A stretch of DNA of 64,000 nucleotides from Polyangium sp. y55x31. GTDB taxonomy: Bacteria > Myxococcota_A > Polyangia > Polyangiales > Polyangiaceae. Location of the stretch: contig NZ_JARZHG010000031.1 in NCBI RefSeq assembly GCF_029946505.1, forward strand, positions 62,001 to 126,000, read 5' to 3'. Below are positions 41,714 to 51,664 of this stretch, piece by piece. A model generated the notes under the pieces. It was not told the DNA's origin, did not search any database, and was given only the letters and a program-made list of their open reading frames with translations. Position 1 is the stretch's first letter. Every line of letters starts with the position of its first letter. The position numbers were made by a program, and so were the translations under genes.

Positions 41714-43614
41714 CGGCCCGGGGCGGGGATGATCTTCAAAGCCACGCGCTTGCCGTCGCGCTCGACCTCGACCGTGATTTCGCGCCCCGGCTCCAGGTCG
41801 CCGAGCGCGAACACGTAGTCGTGCACGTTCGTGATCTCGTGCTTGTCGAGCTTCACGATGATGTCCCCCGCCTGCAGGCCCGCGCGCGCCGCGGGTGCGT
41901 CCGGACGCACGCCCGTGAGCTTCACGCCCTTGCCCTGCCACGCGTAGTCCGGGATCGAACCGAGCGACGCCCGGAACCCTCGCCCGCCGCCTCCGCCGCC
42001 CTTGTGCGGATCCTGCGCCGCCGGCGCCTCGACGAACGCGAGCCGCTCCGGCCGCTCCGCCACCGCCTGCGTGAGCCGCGCGGCGAGCGTCGCGGCGAGG
42101 TCGATGCCGCCGATGTCGACCTTGTCGGAGGTGTCGCTCGGCTTGTGGTAGTCGTCGTGCACGCCCGTGAACAGGAACGCCACGGGCACGCGCGCCGCCG
42201 TGAACGAGGCGTGATCACTCGCGCCGAAGCCCTCGGCGCCGAGCTTCAGCGTGAGCGAGAGCCCCGCGTTCGCCGCGTTCACGAGCTCCGGCCACGCTGC
42301 CGCCGTCCCCGTGCCGTCGACGACCAGCGTCCGGTCACGCATGCGGCCGACCATGTCCGCGTTGATCATCGCCGTCACCGAGCCGATCGGCACGGGCGGG
42401 TGCTCGACCCAGTGCCGCGATCCCAGCGTGCCGAGCTCCTCGGCCCCGAACGCGATGAACACGATGCTGCGCGCGGGCTTGTCGGCGAGCTTCGAGAAGC
42501 GCCGCGCCACGTCGAGCAGGAGCGCCGTCCCCGAGGCGTTGTCGTCCGCGCCGTGATGAATCTCGCGCGAGCCCGGCGCGCGCGAGTGCGACGTGCCGCC
42601 CCTGCCGAGATGATCGTAGTGCGCCCCGACCACGACGTACTCCTCGGCCGTCTTCGATCCCGCGCGCGCGGGCAGCCGCCCGACCACGTTCCACGCGTCC
42701 GCGAGCGTCGGCTCGATCCGCGTCGCGACCGAAAGCTCCGTGCCTGCGAGCGCCTTCGGCTTCCCCGCGGCCTTCGGCGAGCTCACCGCCGCGTCGTCCC
42801 ACTTGATCTCCGGGAACAGCGCCTTCGCTGCGCTCCGCTTGATCACCACGGCCGGGATGCCCATCCCGCTCGCGCTCTCCGGCGCGGCCGGAAGCTCCTC
42901 GCCCGCGACCACCACGATCGCCGCCACGGCCTTGTGCTCGCGGGCCGTGCGCAACTTGTACCGCACGCTCTTGAAGTCGCGCAGCGCCTCGGCGTTCTTG
43001 CCGCCGGACTCGGGCTTTGGCGCGCCGTCCACGATCAGCGCCACCTTCCCCGCGATCTCCTTGCCGGCGTAGTCGTCCCACGACGCCGCGGGCGCGGTCA
43101 CGCCGTGCCCGACGAACACGACCTCGCCCTTCGCCTCGCCCGTCTGCGCGCCTTCCGCCGTGATCACGTCGGCCGGCGCCGGCGTCTTCGCCGCCTTCTG
43201 GCCCTTCTTCGCGAGCGAGACCGTCGGCGCTTCCACCTTCGCGCCGACGCGCGCGGAAAACTTCTGCTTGAAGCCCTTCGCGTTCCCCTCCGCGTCGCCG
43301 AACGGCTCGAGCCCGAGCTCGCGGAAGCGCTTCTCCACGTGCTCGGCCGCTTGCTGCGCGCCCGGATCCCCTGTCCCGCGACCTCCGAGATCGTCCGACG
43401 CGAGTCGCTTCACGTCCTCGTCGATCCGCTGCGGATCACCCTTTTCGATCGGGTTTTCCGCCTTCGCCGCGGGCGCTGCGCTGGGCAGCTCCGGCGGCAC
43501 GGGCGGCGGCGGGGTGACGGGCTCGGCCGCGGGTCCACAGGCGACGAGCAGGGCGAGGATGGACGCGGAGATCGCGAGGCGCCCACGAAGGCGCGGCAGG
43601 AGAGTCGGCTTCAC
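41710..43614 (-). CDS. M28-family peptidase lipoprotein with PA and PDZ domains
   Basis: A 634-residue lipoprotein (lipobox LVAC, Cys about residue 26). A PA-like domain (about 125-290) is inserted before the zinc aminopeptidase domain, with ligands in VVVGAHYDHLG, HHGADDNASGTALLL, FGAEELGTLGS, INADMVGRM and DDYHKPSDT; all five metal positions are present. A C-terminal PDZ domain (about 535-630, GVRPDAPAARAGLQAGDIIV) probably recognises substrate C-termini or partners. The GTG at 43614 gives a clean signal peptide (MKPTLLPRLRGRLAIS) with AGAGG upstream; a longer frame to 43632 is less convincing. Coupled to SUMF1 paralog B downstream. Confidence 0.9.
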   Translation of the reverse strand: MKPTLLPRLRGRLAISASILALLVACGPAAEPVTPPPPVPPELPSAAPAAKAENPIEKGDPQRIDEDVKRLASDDLGGRGTGDPGAQQAAEHVEKRFRELGLEPFGDAEGNAKGFKQKFSARVGAKVEAPTVSLAKKGQKAAKTPAPADVITAEGAQTGEAKGEVVFVGHGVTAPAASWDDYAGKEIAGKVALIVDGAPKPESGGKNAEALRDFKSVRYKLRTAREHKAVAAIVVVAGEELPAAPESASGMGIPAVVIKRSAAKALFPEIKWDDAAVSSPKAAGKPKALAGTELSVATRIEPTLADAWNVVGRLPARAGSKTAEEYVVVGAHYDHLGRGGTSHSRAPGSREIHHGADDNASGTALLLDVARRFSKLADKPARSIVFIAFGAEELGTLGSRHWVEHPPVPIGSVTAMINADMVGRMRDRTLVVDGTGTAAAWPELVNAANAGLSLTLKLGAEGFGASDHASFTAARVPVAFLFTGVHDDYHKPSDTSDKVDIGGIDLAATLAARLTQAVAERPERLAFVEAPAAQDPHKGGGGGGRGFRASLGSIPDYAWQGKGVKLTGVRPDAPAARAGLQAGDIIVKLDKHEITNVHDYVFALGDLEPGREITVEVERDGKRVALKIIPAPGR

Positions 43615-43654
43615 GGCCAACGCCTCTACCACGAACTCGGCCGCGCGATCACCA

Positions 43655-44068
43655 TCACCAGGGCGATGCCTTCTGCGCCGTACGCACGAGCTCGACAGCG
43701 CGGCGGCCGATGTACTCCTCCACGTCGGCGGGGGCGATGTGCCGGTCCTTGGCGAAGTCGAACTCGCGCGGCTTGCCGTCGCCGAACGTCACGCGCACGA
43801 CGGCCGCGTCCCGGGCGAGCTCCACGCGCAGGCTGAAATCGCCGAGCTTCAGCTTGAAGTCGTCCGCCTGCTCGTTGAACGAGGGCGACTGCCCCTTGTC
43901 GCGCAGCCGATCGCGGGTGAAGCGCAGCGCCTCCGCGCCGAGCGAGAGCGCCGCCTCGGCCGTGTGGAGCGCCTCTTGGACGCGCTTTCGATGCCGTTCC
44001 TGCTCCTCGGCGTCGCGCTCCGCCTTGGTCTTCGCTGCCTCGATGAGCTCGTCTCGCCAGCTTGCCAC
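43655..44068 (-). CDS. Small cytosolic protein, unknown
   Basis: A 137-residue protein, half helical and charged (MASWRDELIEAAKTKAERD, EEQERHRKRVQEALHTAEAALS), then beta-rich (FSLRVELARDAAVVRVTFG). No domain recognised. Same strand as the M28/SUMF1 pair, 40 bp upstream of it, so it may be co-transcribed; same strand as the MscS gene upstream, with a 60-bp gap. Confidence 0.7.
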   Translation of the reverse strand: MASWRDELIEAAKTKAERDAEEQERHRKRVQEALHTAEAALSLGAEALRFTRDRLRDKGQSPSFNEQADDFKLKLGDFSLRVELARDAAVVRVTFGDGKPREFDFAKDRHIAPADVEEYIGRRAVELVRTAQKASPW

Positions 44069-44128
44069 GGGGCCTCCTCGTCTCGGACTTTTGTCACGTA
44101 TCCTTCAGAACGGTCCCGCTGTAAAGCC

Positions 44129-45322
44129 TCACCGCTCGTGCCTCTTCTCGGCCGGGCCCGGCTGCGGAGGGGACGGATAAGACGCCACGTGGACCGTCTG
44201 CGTCGGAAACGCGAACGACGAGCCGTTTTTCTCGACGATCTCCATCAGCCCGAGCAGGATCTCCTCCCGCCACGTGAGGAACTCGGTCCACTCGCACGAG
44301 TCGAGCCACACCATCACCTCGACCGTGAGCGACGAGTCGCCGAAGCCGATGAAGTTCACGTTGATCGCGTCCGGGTAAATCCCCGGCCGCTCGGCGAGAT
44401 AACTCCGCATCTCCTCCACGATCCGCCGCATCGCCGCCGGGCTCGTCGAATACACGAGGCCGATCCTCGCGTGCAGGCGCAGTCGGTCGCGGGCGCTGTA
44501 GTTCTCGATCCGCATGTCCGAGAGCCGCCCGTTCGGCATCGTCACGAGCGTCCGGTCGAGCGTCCGGATCCGCGTCGAGCGCAGGCCGATCTGCTCCACG
44601 GTCCCCACGAGATCGTCGACCTTGACGAAATCGCCGATGTGCAGCGGCCGATCCACGCCGATCGTGAACGAGCCGAACAGGTTCTCCAGCGTCTTCTGGC
44701 TCGCGAGCGCGACCGCGATACCGCCGATCCCGAGGCCCGCGATGATGCCCGTCACGTTGAGCCCGAGCTGCCCGAGCACCAGGATGAACCCGAAGATCAC
44801 GAGCAGGACCTTCGCGGCCTTCGTGCAGATCGCCACGAACGAGAGAGCGCCGCCGCGATCCTTCGTGTCGCCTCCCTTCGCGATGCGCGCCCCCACGCGA
44901 TGCGCGAGCACGTCGAGCAGGCCGAAGAGGCCCCAGAGCAGGCTCGCGACGAGCAGCGCGTCCACGCCTCGGCCCACCACGTCGCTCGCCGCGCGGCGCA
45001 GCGCGATCGCGGGCTCGACGGACCAGAATGCCGTCGTCCCGAGGAACAACGTCGCGGGTCCGCGGAGCGCGACGAGCAGCTCGTCGTCCCAGGTCGTCGC
45101 CGTGCGCCGGGCGATCGGCGAGGTGAGGCGCACGAAAATCGCGGACAGGAGCGCCCCCGTGAGCATCGACAGCACGAACGCGAGCGGCAGCGCGACCCAC
45201 TGCCACATGGCCACGCCATAAACCGACTTCGTGTAAGACCAGGTCGGCAGGTTGCGGATCACCCATCCCGGCGTCACGCCGGGCTGCGCGGCGAACAGGG
45301 CGATCGGCGGTTCGTCCAGCAT
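44129..45322 (-). CDS. Small-conductance mechanosensitive channel (MscS family)
   Basis: A 397-residue membrane protein with about five helices; the pore-lining TM3 is ITGIIAGLGIGGIAVALASQK with the Gly/Ala packing pattern, followed by FGSFTIGVDRPLHIGDFVKVDDLVGTVEQIG (the beta domain) and a cytoplasmic vestibule. It opens under membrane tension to release osmolytes. The ATG at 45322 was chosen because the longer frame (to 45622) overlaps the divergent hydrolase gene. TM1-2 are additional relative to E. coli MscS, as in YnaI-like members. Confidence 0.9.
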   Translation of the reverse strand: MLDEPPIALFAAQPGVTPGWVIRNLPTWSYTKSVYGVAMWQWVALPLAFVLSMLTGALLSAIFVRLTSPIARRTATTWDDELLVALRGPATLFLGTTAFWSVEPAIALRRAASDVVGRGVDALLVASLLWGLFGLLDVLAHRVGARIAKGGDTKDRGGALSFVAICTKAAKVLLVIFGFILVLGQLGLNVTGIIAGLGIGGIAVALASQKTLENLFGSFTIGVDRPLHIGDFVKVDDLVGTVEQIGLRSTRIRTLDRTLVTMPNGRLSDMRIENYSARDRLRLHARIGLVYSTSPAAMRRIVEEMRSYLAERPGIYPDAINVNFIGFGDSSLTVEVMVWLDSCEWTEFLTWREEILLGLMEIVEKNGSSFAFPTQTVHVASYPSPPQPGPAEKRHER

Positions 45323-45368
45323 GGCGCGCACTGTAGCGAAGGATCCGGCACGTGGTAGCCTCGTCCCC

Positions 45369-46256
45369 ATGATCGCAATCGGGCCCGTCTCCGCCCGGAC
45401 CGACGACGGCTGGCACCTCCGCGGCGAGGTGCTCGCCGAAGGCCGTCGACCCGCGGTGGCGCTGCTCCTGCACGCGATGATGGCGAGCCGAAGGAGCATG
45501 GACAAACCACGCGGCGCGGGCCTCGCCTCGACGCTCGCCGCGGCTGGGCTCTCGGTCGTCTCCATGGACCTGCGTGGCCACGGCGAGAGCGGCCCCTCCG
45601 CGCGGGAGGGCGCGAGGTACACGTACGATGATTACGTGCTCTTCGACGTCCCCGCGCTCGTCGGGCTCACGCGCTCCTTGTTCCCGGACAAACGTGTGAT
45701 GGTCGTGGGCCACAGCCTCGGCGCGCACGCCGCGCTCGCCTCGGCCGGCGTTTTTCCCGACAAGGCGCCCGACGCCATCGCCTCGATCGCCGGCAACTTC
45801 TGGTTCCCTTCGGACGAACCGAGCCTCGCGCGTCGCGCCGCTAAGGCGGCCGTGCTCCGGACCTGGCTCGCCGTGACCGAGACGATCGGTCACTTCGACC
45901 CCAAACCTTTCCGCATCGGCACGGACGCCGTCGCGCTGCCGTACATCCGACAGTTCTGGAAGGTCTGGTCCTCCGATCGTTACGGCAGCGTCGACGACCG
46001 GTACGATTATGCCGAGGCGCTCTCGCGCGTCACGTGCCCCGTCCTCGCCGTGGCGAGCGAGGGCGACAAACTGCTCGCGCACCCCGAATCCGTGGCGCGT
46101 TTCTTCGCGCGCATCGGCAGCCCGAACAAGGCTTTGCGCATCGTCACGCACGCCGAGCACGAAGGGAGGGCGCCCGATCACATGGGGCTCGTGACCGATC
46201 CGCGTTCGCTCCCCGTCTGGCGAGAAATCGCGGAATGGGCGGCGTCGCTCGCCTGA
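45369..46256 (+). CDS. Alpha/beta hydrolase
   Basis: A 295-residue cytosolic hydrolase. LLLHAMMASRRSMD is the oxyanion strand, MDLRGHGESGPS the following loop, VVGHSLGAHAAL the nucleophile elbow and HAEHEGRAPDH probably contains the catalytic His. It resembles dienelactone-hydrolase/BD-FAE-type carboxylesterases; substrate unknown. The ATG at 45369 is preferred; the frame further upstream is antisense to the MscS gene. Divergent from MscS (46 bp) and convergent with the peptidase-like gene (3 bp between stops). Confidence 0.85.
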   Translation: MIAIGPVSARTDDGWHLRGEVLAEGRRPAVALLLHAMMASRRSMDKPRGAGLASTLAAAGLSVVSMDLRGHGESGPSAREGARYTYDDYVLFDVPALVGLTRSLFPDKRVMVVGHSLGAHAALASAGVFPDKAPDAIASIAGNFWFPSDEPSLARRAAKAAVLRTWLAVTETIGHFDPKPFRIGTDAVALPYIRQFWKVWSSDRYGSVDDRYDYAEALSRVTCPVLAVASEGDKLLAHPESVARFFARIGSPNKALRIVTHAEHEGRAPDHMGLVTDPRSLPVWREIAEWAASLA

Positions 46257-46259
46257 CGC

Positions 46260-46976
46260 TCAATCGATCTGCAAATGCCAATGCGGCGGCGCCGACTCCT
46301 CGAGCAGCGTCACGCCCTTCGCCTCGTTCACGGCCGCGACGAACGCCTTCTTGTCGGCGGACGACATGTCGCGGTTTCGCACGTCCACGGCCCCGGCGCG
46401 CAGGTGCGCCGAAATGTACACACCGCGGGCGATCTGCGATTTGAGCACCTCGTGCATCGCCGCGACGATGTCGTCCGGCTCCTTGCGCGCCGCCCGCGCT
46501 CGCTCGTACGCCTGCTTGATCTCCCGCGCGGCCTCCTTGTTCCGGTAGAGCTGCATCGGATCACCGCCGAGGCGCAGCATCTTGTACATCGCCTTCGCTT
46601 GCCGCGCGGCGTCCCGCGTCCCGCTCGTGACCGTGACGTGTTTTCCCGTCCGCCGGAAATACGCCTCGTCGATTGCGTCCACCTTGTCCGCGACCGGATC
46701 CGGCAGCGTCACGTCGTTGAGCGCGCTCCACGCCGGAGGTTTTCCCCGCGGCGTCGACTTTTCGAGGCGCGGCGGCGATAGGGGCGGACGGGCGGCCTCC
46801 TCGGGCGACAGCGGGGGCAGATCGTCGCAGTCGAGGGCGAGCGCGGCGCGTGGCTCGGCCGTGGAGATCGGCGGCAGGAGGAAGGACGCGTCGAGCTCGG
46901 CGACCTCGCGCGAGCAGCCTGTGCCGAGGACGAGCGTACAGGCGAGGGCGACCGTTCGAGCGAGCGAGCTCCGCAT
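46260..46976 (-). CDS. Lipoprotein with M15-like (DD-carboxypeptidase) domain
   Basis: A 238-residue lipoprotein (lipobox LGTGC, Cys about residue 21). The C-terminal domain has the pattern of peptidase M15/hedgehog-type zinc sites: VTSGTRDAARQAKAMYKML, HLRAGAVDVRN (HxxxxxxD) and the terminal PPHWHLQID with two histidines. Such enzymes cleave D-Ala-D-Ala or other peptidoglycan bonds, or bind Zn as inactive relatives. The ATG at 46976 begins the signal peptide; the longer frame is shadow. Divergent from the HpaB-like gene by 145 bp. Confidence 0.83.
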   Translation of the reverse strand: MRSSLARTVALACTLVLGTGCSREVAELDASFLLPPISTAEPRAALALDCDDLPPLSPEEAARPPLSPPRLEKSTPRGKPPAWSALNDVTLPDPVADKVDAIDEAYFRRTGKHVTVTSGTRDAARQAKAMYKMLRLGGDPMQLYRNKEAAREIKQAYERARAARKEPDDIVAAMHEVLKSQIARGVYISAHLRAGAVDVRNRDMSSADKKAFVAAVNEAKGVTLLEESAPPHWHLQID

Positions 46977-47121
46977 GAGGGCGCCCGCGATGTTGCCTCG
47001 GCTGGCCGTGCGCGCCAAAAAAGCGACGTCCTTTCGCGACGCTGTGGGGTATTCTCGGCGAAATTTACAGGATGACGGGCAGACCGGGGTAGACTCCCGG
47101 GCTTCGCCAGGAGACGACCTC

Positions 47122-48684
47122 ATGAGCGCCCCTCGCACGAATGGCACCGCGGCCCCTCGCCCACGCCCGCTCACCGGCGCGGAGTACCTCGAGAGCCTGC
47201 GCGACGGGCGTGAGGTCTGGATCCGCGGCGAGCGGGTCACCGACCTCCCGAGCCACCCGGTCTTCCGCAACGCCACGCGCATGCTCGCGCGGCTCTACGA
47301 CGCCCTGCACGATCCCACGAGGCAAGCCGCGCTCACGGCGGAGACGGAAAGCGGCTCGGGCGTCCGTACGCACCGCTTCTTCTGCATCCCGCGCAGCATC
47401 GACGACCTCGTCGCGACCCGCGACGCCATCGCGGAATGGGCGCGCATCACGTACGGCTGGATGGGACAGAGCCCGGAAGAAGGCGCGAGCCTCATCACGA
47501 CGCTCGGCGCCGCGCCCGAGGTGTATGGCCGCTTCGCCGAGAACGCGCGGAGCTGGTATCGCAAAGCGAGCGGGCAGGCCCTCTTTTTCCACCACGCGAT
47601 GCTCGATCGCAAAAGCCACCCGCCGAACGCCGCGGCCCCCCCGCCGCTCTACATCGAGCGCGAGACCGACGCCGGGATCGTCGTCAATGGCACGACGCCC
47701 GTCCCCTCGGTCGCCGCGCTCTCCCATGGCAGTTTCGTCGTGCATCCGGGCATCCTGCGCGACGAGGAGCTCCTCCTCTCGTTCGTCGTGCCGCTCGGCA
47801 CCCGCGGCGTGAAGCTGCAATGCCGCCCGAGCGTCACCACGAGCACCAAGCTCCACGGAAGCCCCTTCGATCATCCGCTGACGAGCCGCCTCGAAGACGA
47901 CGAGGCCGTCCTCTCGTTCGACGAGGTGCTCGTGCCCTGGGAAAACATCTTTCTTTATCGCGACGACGGCGGGCGGGCGGCGGCCTTCCAGCGCGCCTCG
48001 TTCGCCGCGCGCGCGAGCTTCCAGGAGTGCACGCGCCTCAGCATCAAGCTCGAATTCCTCGCGGGCCTGCTCCTTCGCTCCTCCGAGGCGGCGGGCACGG
48101 GCGGCTCGCCCGAGGTCCGCGCCTCGCTCGGCGAGGTCCTCTCGTATCGCAATCTGTTCTGGGGCCTCACCGAGGCGCAGGCGCGGGCCCCGGCCCCCTG
48201 GGCAAACGGCGCATTGCTGCCGAACCCGGAGCACGGTTTGTCCTTCCGCATCTTTTCGACCCTCGCTTATCCGCGGCTGCGCGACGTCATCGAGCGGGCG
48301 GTGGGCAATGGCCAGGTCTTCCTCTCCGCGAATGCGAGCGATTTCCAGAACCCCGAGACACGGGCGTACCTCGAGCGCTTCGTGCGCGTGGAGAACGGCT
48401 ATACCGCGCTCGATCGGGTCAAGCTCACGAAGCTGCTCTGGGACGCGCTCGGCGGCCAGATCGACAGCCACTTCGCCTCCGGCGACGGATACGAGAGCGC
48501 CGACGACATGCGCATCGACGTGCTCTCCGCGGCCGCCACGAGCGGGCTCGCCGAGCGCTGCAAGGCCTTCGCCGGCCGCTGCCTCGACGAGTACGACCTC
48601 GAAGGTTGGCGCACCAAGGATCTCTTCACCCCGAACGAGCTCATCCCGGTCGTCTCCTCGCGGCGGCGGCCGTCGTCGTGGTGA
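47122..48684 (+). CDS. 4-hydroxyphenylacetate 3-monooxygenase-type (HpaB) oxygenase
   Basis: A 520-residue FADH2-dependent aromatic hydroxylase of the two-component HpaB/PvcC/HpaH family with an acyl-CoA-dehydrogenase-like fold. Characteristic stretches: LTGAEYLESLRDGREVWIRG, FRNATRMLARLYDALHDP, RTHRFFCIPRSIDDLVATRDA, DDEAVLSFDEVLVPWENIFLYRD and the C-terminal MRIDVLSAAATSGL. It needs a separate flavin reductase (HpaC), which is not nearby. It could act in tyrosine-derived catabolism or in secondary metabolism (for example hydroxylation of an aromatic precursor). GCCAGGAGACGACCTC precedes the ATG. Monocistronic. Confidence 0.92.
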   Translation: MSAPRTNGTAAPRPRPLTGAEYLESLRDGREVWIRGERVTDLPSHPVFRNATRMLARLYDALHDPTRQAALTAETESGSGVRTHRFFCIPRSIDDLVATRDAIAEWARITYGWMGQSPEEGASLITTLGAAPEVYGRFAENARSWYRKASGQALFFHHAMLDRKSHPPNAAAPPPLYIERETDAGIVVNGTTPVPSVAALSHGSFVVHPGILRDEELLLSFVVPLGTRGVKLQCRPSVTTSTKLHGSPFDHPLTSRLEDDEAVLSFDEVLVPWENIFLYRDDGGRAAAFQRASFAARASFQECTRLSIKLEFLAGLLLRSSEAAGTGGSPEVRASLGEVLSYRNLFWGLTEAQARAPAPWANGALLPNPEHGLSFRIFSTLAYPRLRDVIERAVGNGQVFLSANASDFQNPETRAYLERFVRVENGYTALDRVKLTKLLWDALGGQIDSHFASGDGYESADDMRIDVLSAAATSGLAERCKAFAGRCLDEYDLEGWRTKDLFTPNELIPVVSSRRRPSSW

Positions 48685-48697
48685 ATGCGGGGACTCC

Positions 48698-49552
48698 TCA
48701 GAAAAACCCCTCCAGCGCAATCACGCAAAGCTCCGCGGGCCGCTCCGGGTCATCGGGATCGGTGACGGCCCAGATCGTCTTCCGCTCGGGATCGAACGTG
48801 ATCCCTTCGACCTTGCGGCACGACCCCTCCCCCGAGGGCTCTTCGAGCATCGCATACCTCGCCTGATCCCCCGCGAGAATGCCAACGGCAGCGCCCACGA
48901 CCGGCCCGTCGTCGATCGCGTTCGGCGTGCCCTCCGCGACGGCGAGATACAGCGTCCGCCCGCCGAACACCGCCGCGTCCGTGAAATGCAGCGGCACGCC
49001 GCCCGCGAATCCGAGGTCGTAAAATGCGTGCCCGAGGACCTCCACGGCGCGCCCTTCGAGCACGCTCCCGACGACGTCCACGATCGCGCTCGCCCGAGGC
49101 CCCGCGCCGCGATGAAACAGCCGCAAAACCTCGCCGGCGAGCACCGCGCCCTCGACGTTCGGCCGGACGCCGATCCGCGCCTCGACGGCGTCGAAGAGCG
49201 CTCCGAGGTCCGTCACGTGCACGCGGCCCGAATCGAGATCGACCGACGCCTTGTGCCTGCGCCTCTCCGCCGACCCCGACCCGAGCACGGTCACGGCCCG
49301 CCCCGGCCCCACGAACGCCGCCTCGAAATCGGGCTTTCGCGCCTTGGGCAGCTCCTCCCCGCTCCCTGCGAGCGTCGCGCGCGACATCTCCCCCGAGGCG
49401 GGATCGACCCACACCACCGAGAACGCGTCGTCCTGGATCACGAGCAACCGTCGGTCGTGCCAAACCACGGCCGAGCCCGCACGCACCCCGGGCAGGGGCC
49501 GGGACGCGAGGATGCGGGCGCGCAAATGGGAATCCGGGGAAGCTTTGATCAC
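48698..49552 (-). CDS. Probable beta-propeller protein, unknown
   Basis: A 284-residue protein without signal peptide. Repeating four-strand units (AVVWHDRRLLVIQDDAFSVVWVDPASGEM, LHFTDAAVFGGRTLYLAVAEG, VEGITFDPERKTIWAVTDPDDPERPAEL) are typical of six-bladed propellers such as phytase/esterase-like families and the DUF6929-like proteins seen in myxobacteria. No active-site signature is clear. The GTG at 49552 is chosen as start; the longer frame overlaps the divergent glgE. Convergent with the HpaB gene. Confidence 0.68.
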   Translation of the reverse strand: MIKASPDSHLRARILASRPLPGVRAGSAVVWHDRRLLVIQDDAFSVVWVDPASGEMSRATLAGSGEELPKARKPDFEAAFVGPGRAVTVLGSGSAERRRHKASVDLDSGRVHVTDLGALFDAVEARIGVRPNVEGAVLAGEVLRLFHRGAGPRASAIVDVVGSVLEGRAVEVLGHAFYDLGFAGGVPLHFTDAAVFGGRTLYLAVAEGTPNAIDDGPVVGAAVGILAGDQARYAMLEEPSGEGSCRKVEGITFDPERKTIWAVTDPDDPERPAELCVIALEGFF

Positions 49553-49634
49553 ACGTCCGCCACTACCCTGGATTGCGGCCGGACGACAACCTTTCTCTCC
49601 CCGCGCCCGCCCGCTCGAACAACCGCCCACCCCC

Positions 49635-49654
49635 GAGGCGCATCGAAGCGCCTC
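49635..49654 (+). promoter_or_regulatory. Hairpin immediately before the glgE start
   Basis: GAGGCGC (49635-49641) and GCGCCTC (49648-49654) form a perfect 7-bp stem with a 6-base loop, ending one base before the GTG at 49656. In mRNA it would cover the ribosome-binding region; it may regulate translation or indicate that the real start is a later GTG (49695), which has GAAGAAGG upstream. Confidence 0.4.
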
Positions 49655-49655
49655 G

Positions 49656-51664
49656 GTGGATCTCGACAAGCTCCCTGAAGAAGGCCGCCGGCGTGTGCAG
49701 ATCGAGCGCGTCCGTCCCGAGATCGACGGCGGACGCTTCCCGATCAAGCGAATCCTCGGCGATCGGATCGACGTCTCGGCCATCGTTTATGCCGACGGGC
49801 ACGATCTGCTCACCGGCTCGCTTCTCTATCGCCCCGCGCCTTCCATCGGCGACCCCGATCCGCCCTGGCTCTCCGTCCCCCTCGAAGCCACGGCAGAGCC
49901 CGATCGATTCGTCGCTTCGTTCATGCCCGACACGCTCGGCGTCTGGCAATACACCGTCGAGGCCCTGATCGATCGATTCGGCACGTTTCGGCGCGACCTC
50001 AAAAAGCGCGTCGAGGCGGCGCAGGACGTCTCGGTCGACATCCTCGACGGCGCGACCCTGCTCGAACAGGCCGCCAAAGACGCGACCGGCGACGACGCCC
50101 GCTCCCTCGCGGACGTGGCCGCGCGCCTGCGCGACGACACCATTTCGCTCACGGAGCGAATCACGCTCGCGCTCGACAGCGGCCTCTGCATGGCCGCCGC
50201 GCGCCACCCCGATCGCCGCCTCGCCTCGCGGTATCCGGGCATCCTCGAGGTCGTCGTCGACCCCGAAAAGGCCCGCTTCTCCTCCTGGTACGAGCTCTTT
50301 CCCCGCTCCTTCGGCGAAGGCGGCCGCCACGGCACCTTCGCCGACGCCGAGGCGCGATTGCCGTACGTCGCCGACATGGGCTTCGACGTCCTCTATCTCC
50401 CGCCGATCCATCCGATTGGCCAGACGAACCGCAAAGGGAAAAACAATACCCTCATCGCGGAGCACGGCGACGTCGGCAGCCCCTGGGCCATCGGCGCGCC
50501 CCAGGGCGGGCATACCGCGGTGCACCCCTCGCTCGGCACCCTCGACGATTTCGACAGGTTTTTCCAGGCCGCACAACGCCTCGGCATCGACGTCGCGCTC
50601 GACGTCGCCTTGCAGGCCTCGCCGGATCACCCCTGGGTCCACGAGCATCCCGGTTGGTTCCCGCGCCGCGCCGACGGCACGGCCCGGTATGCCGAGAATC
50701 CGCCCAAGAAATACCAGGACATCCACCCCTTCGATTTCGAGACCGAGGAGTGGCCCGAGCTCTGGCGCTCGCTCGAAGGCATCTTCCGGTTCTGGATCGC
50801 CCGCGGCGTCCGCTTCTTCCGGGTCGACAACCCGCACACGAAGCCCCTGCCCTTCTGGGAATGGGTCATCCGCTCGATCAAGCGCGACCACCCCGAGGTC
50901 GTCTTCCTCTCCGAGGCATTTACACGCCCCGCGCTCATGTACGGCCTCGCCAAACGCGGCTTCACCCAGTCGTACACCTATTTCACCTGGCGCGTCTCCA
51001 AGGACGAGATCACGTCCTACATGCACGACCTCACGAAGACGGAGATCGCCGAGTTTTACCGGCCGAACTTCTGGCCGAACACGCCCGACATCCTGCCCGA
51101 GCACCTGCAGAACGGCGCGCCCGCGGCATTCCTGATCCGGCTCGTCCTCGCCGCGACGCTGTCGAGCTCGTACGGCATTTATGGCCCGGCGTTCGAGCTC
51201 ATGGAGCACAAGCCCCCGCGCGAGGGCGCCGAGGAATATGCGTACAGCGAGAAATACGAGCTCCGCCGCTGGGACCTCCGCCGCCCGGACAGCCTGCGCC
51301 CCATGATCACGCGCATCAACCGCATTCGCATGGAGCACCCCGCGCTCGGGCGCAACGACAATCTCCGTTTTTTCCACACCGACAGCGACCTCGTCCTCGC
51401 GTATGGCAAGACGCACGTGGACGACACGCTGATCGTCGTCGTCAACCTCGACCCGTATCATCGCCACGGCGCGTGGGTCGAGCTCGATCTGCCGGGCCTC
51501 ACGGACGCGGGGCGCGGCTTCGAGGTCCATGACCTCCTGAGCGGCGCGCGTTATACGTTTCGAGGGAAGCGAAACTGGGTCGAGATCGACCCGCGGACGT
51601 CGCCCGCCTGTGTCTTCCATGCACGGAGGCTCGCCCGCAGGGAGAACGATTACGAGTATTTCCT

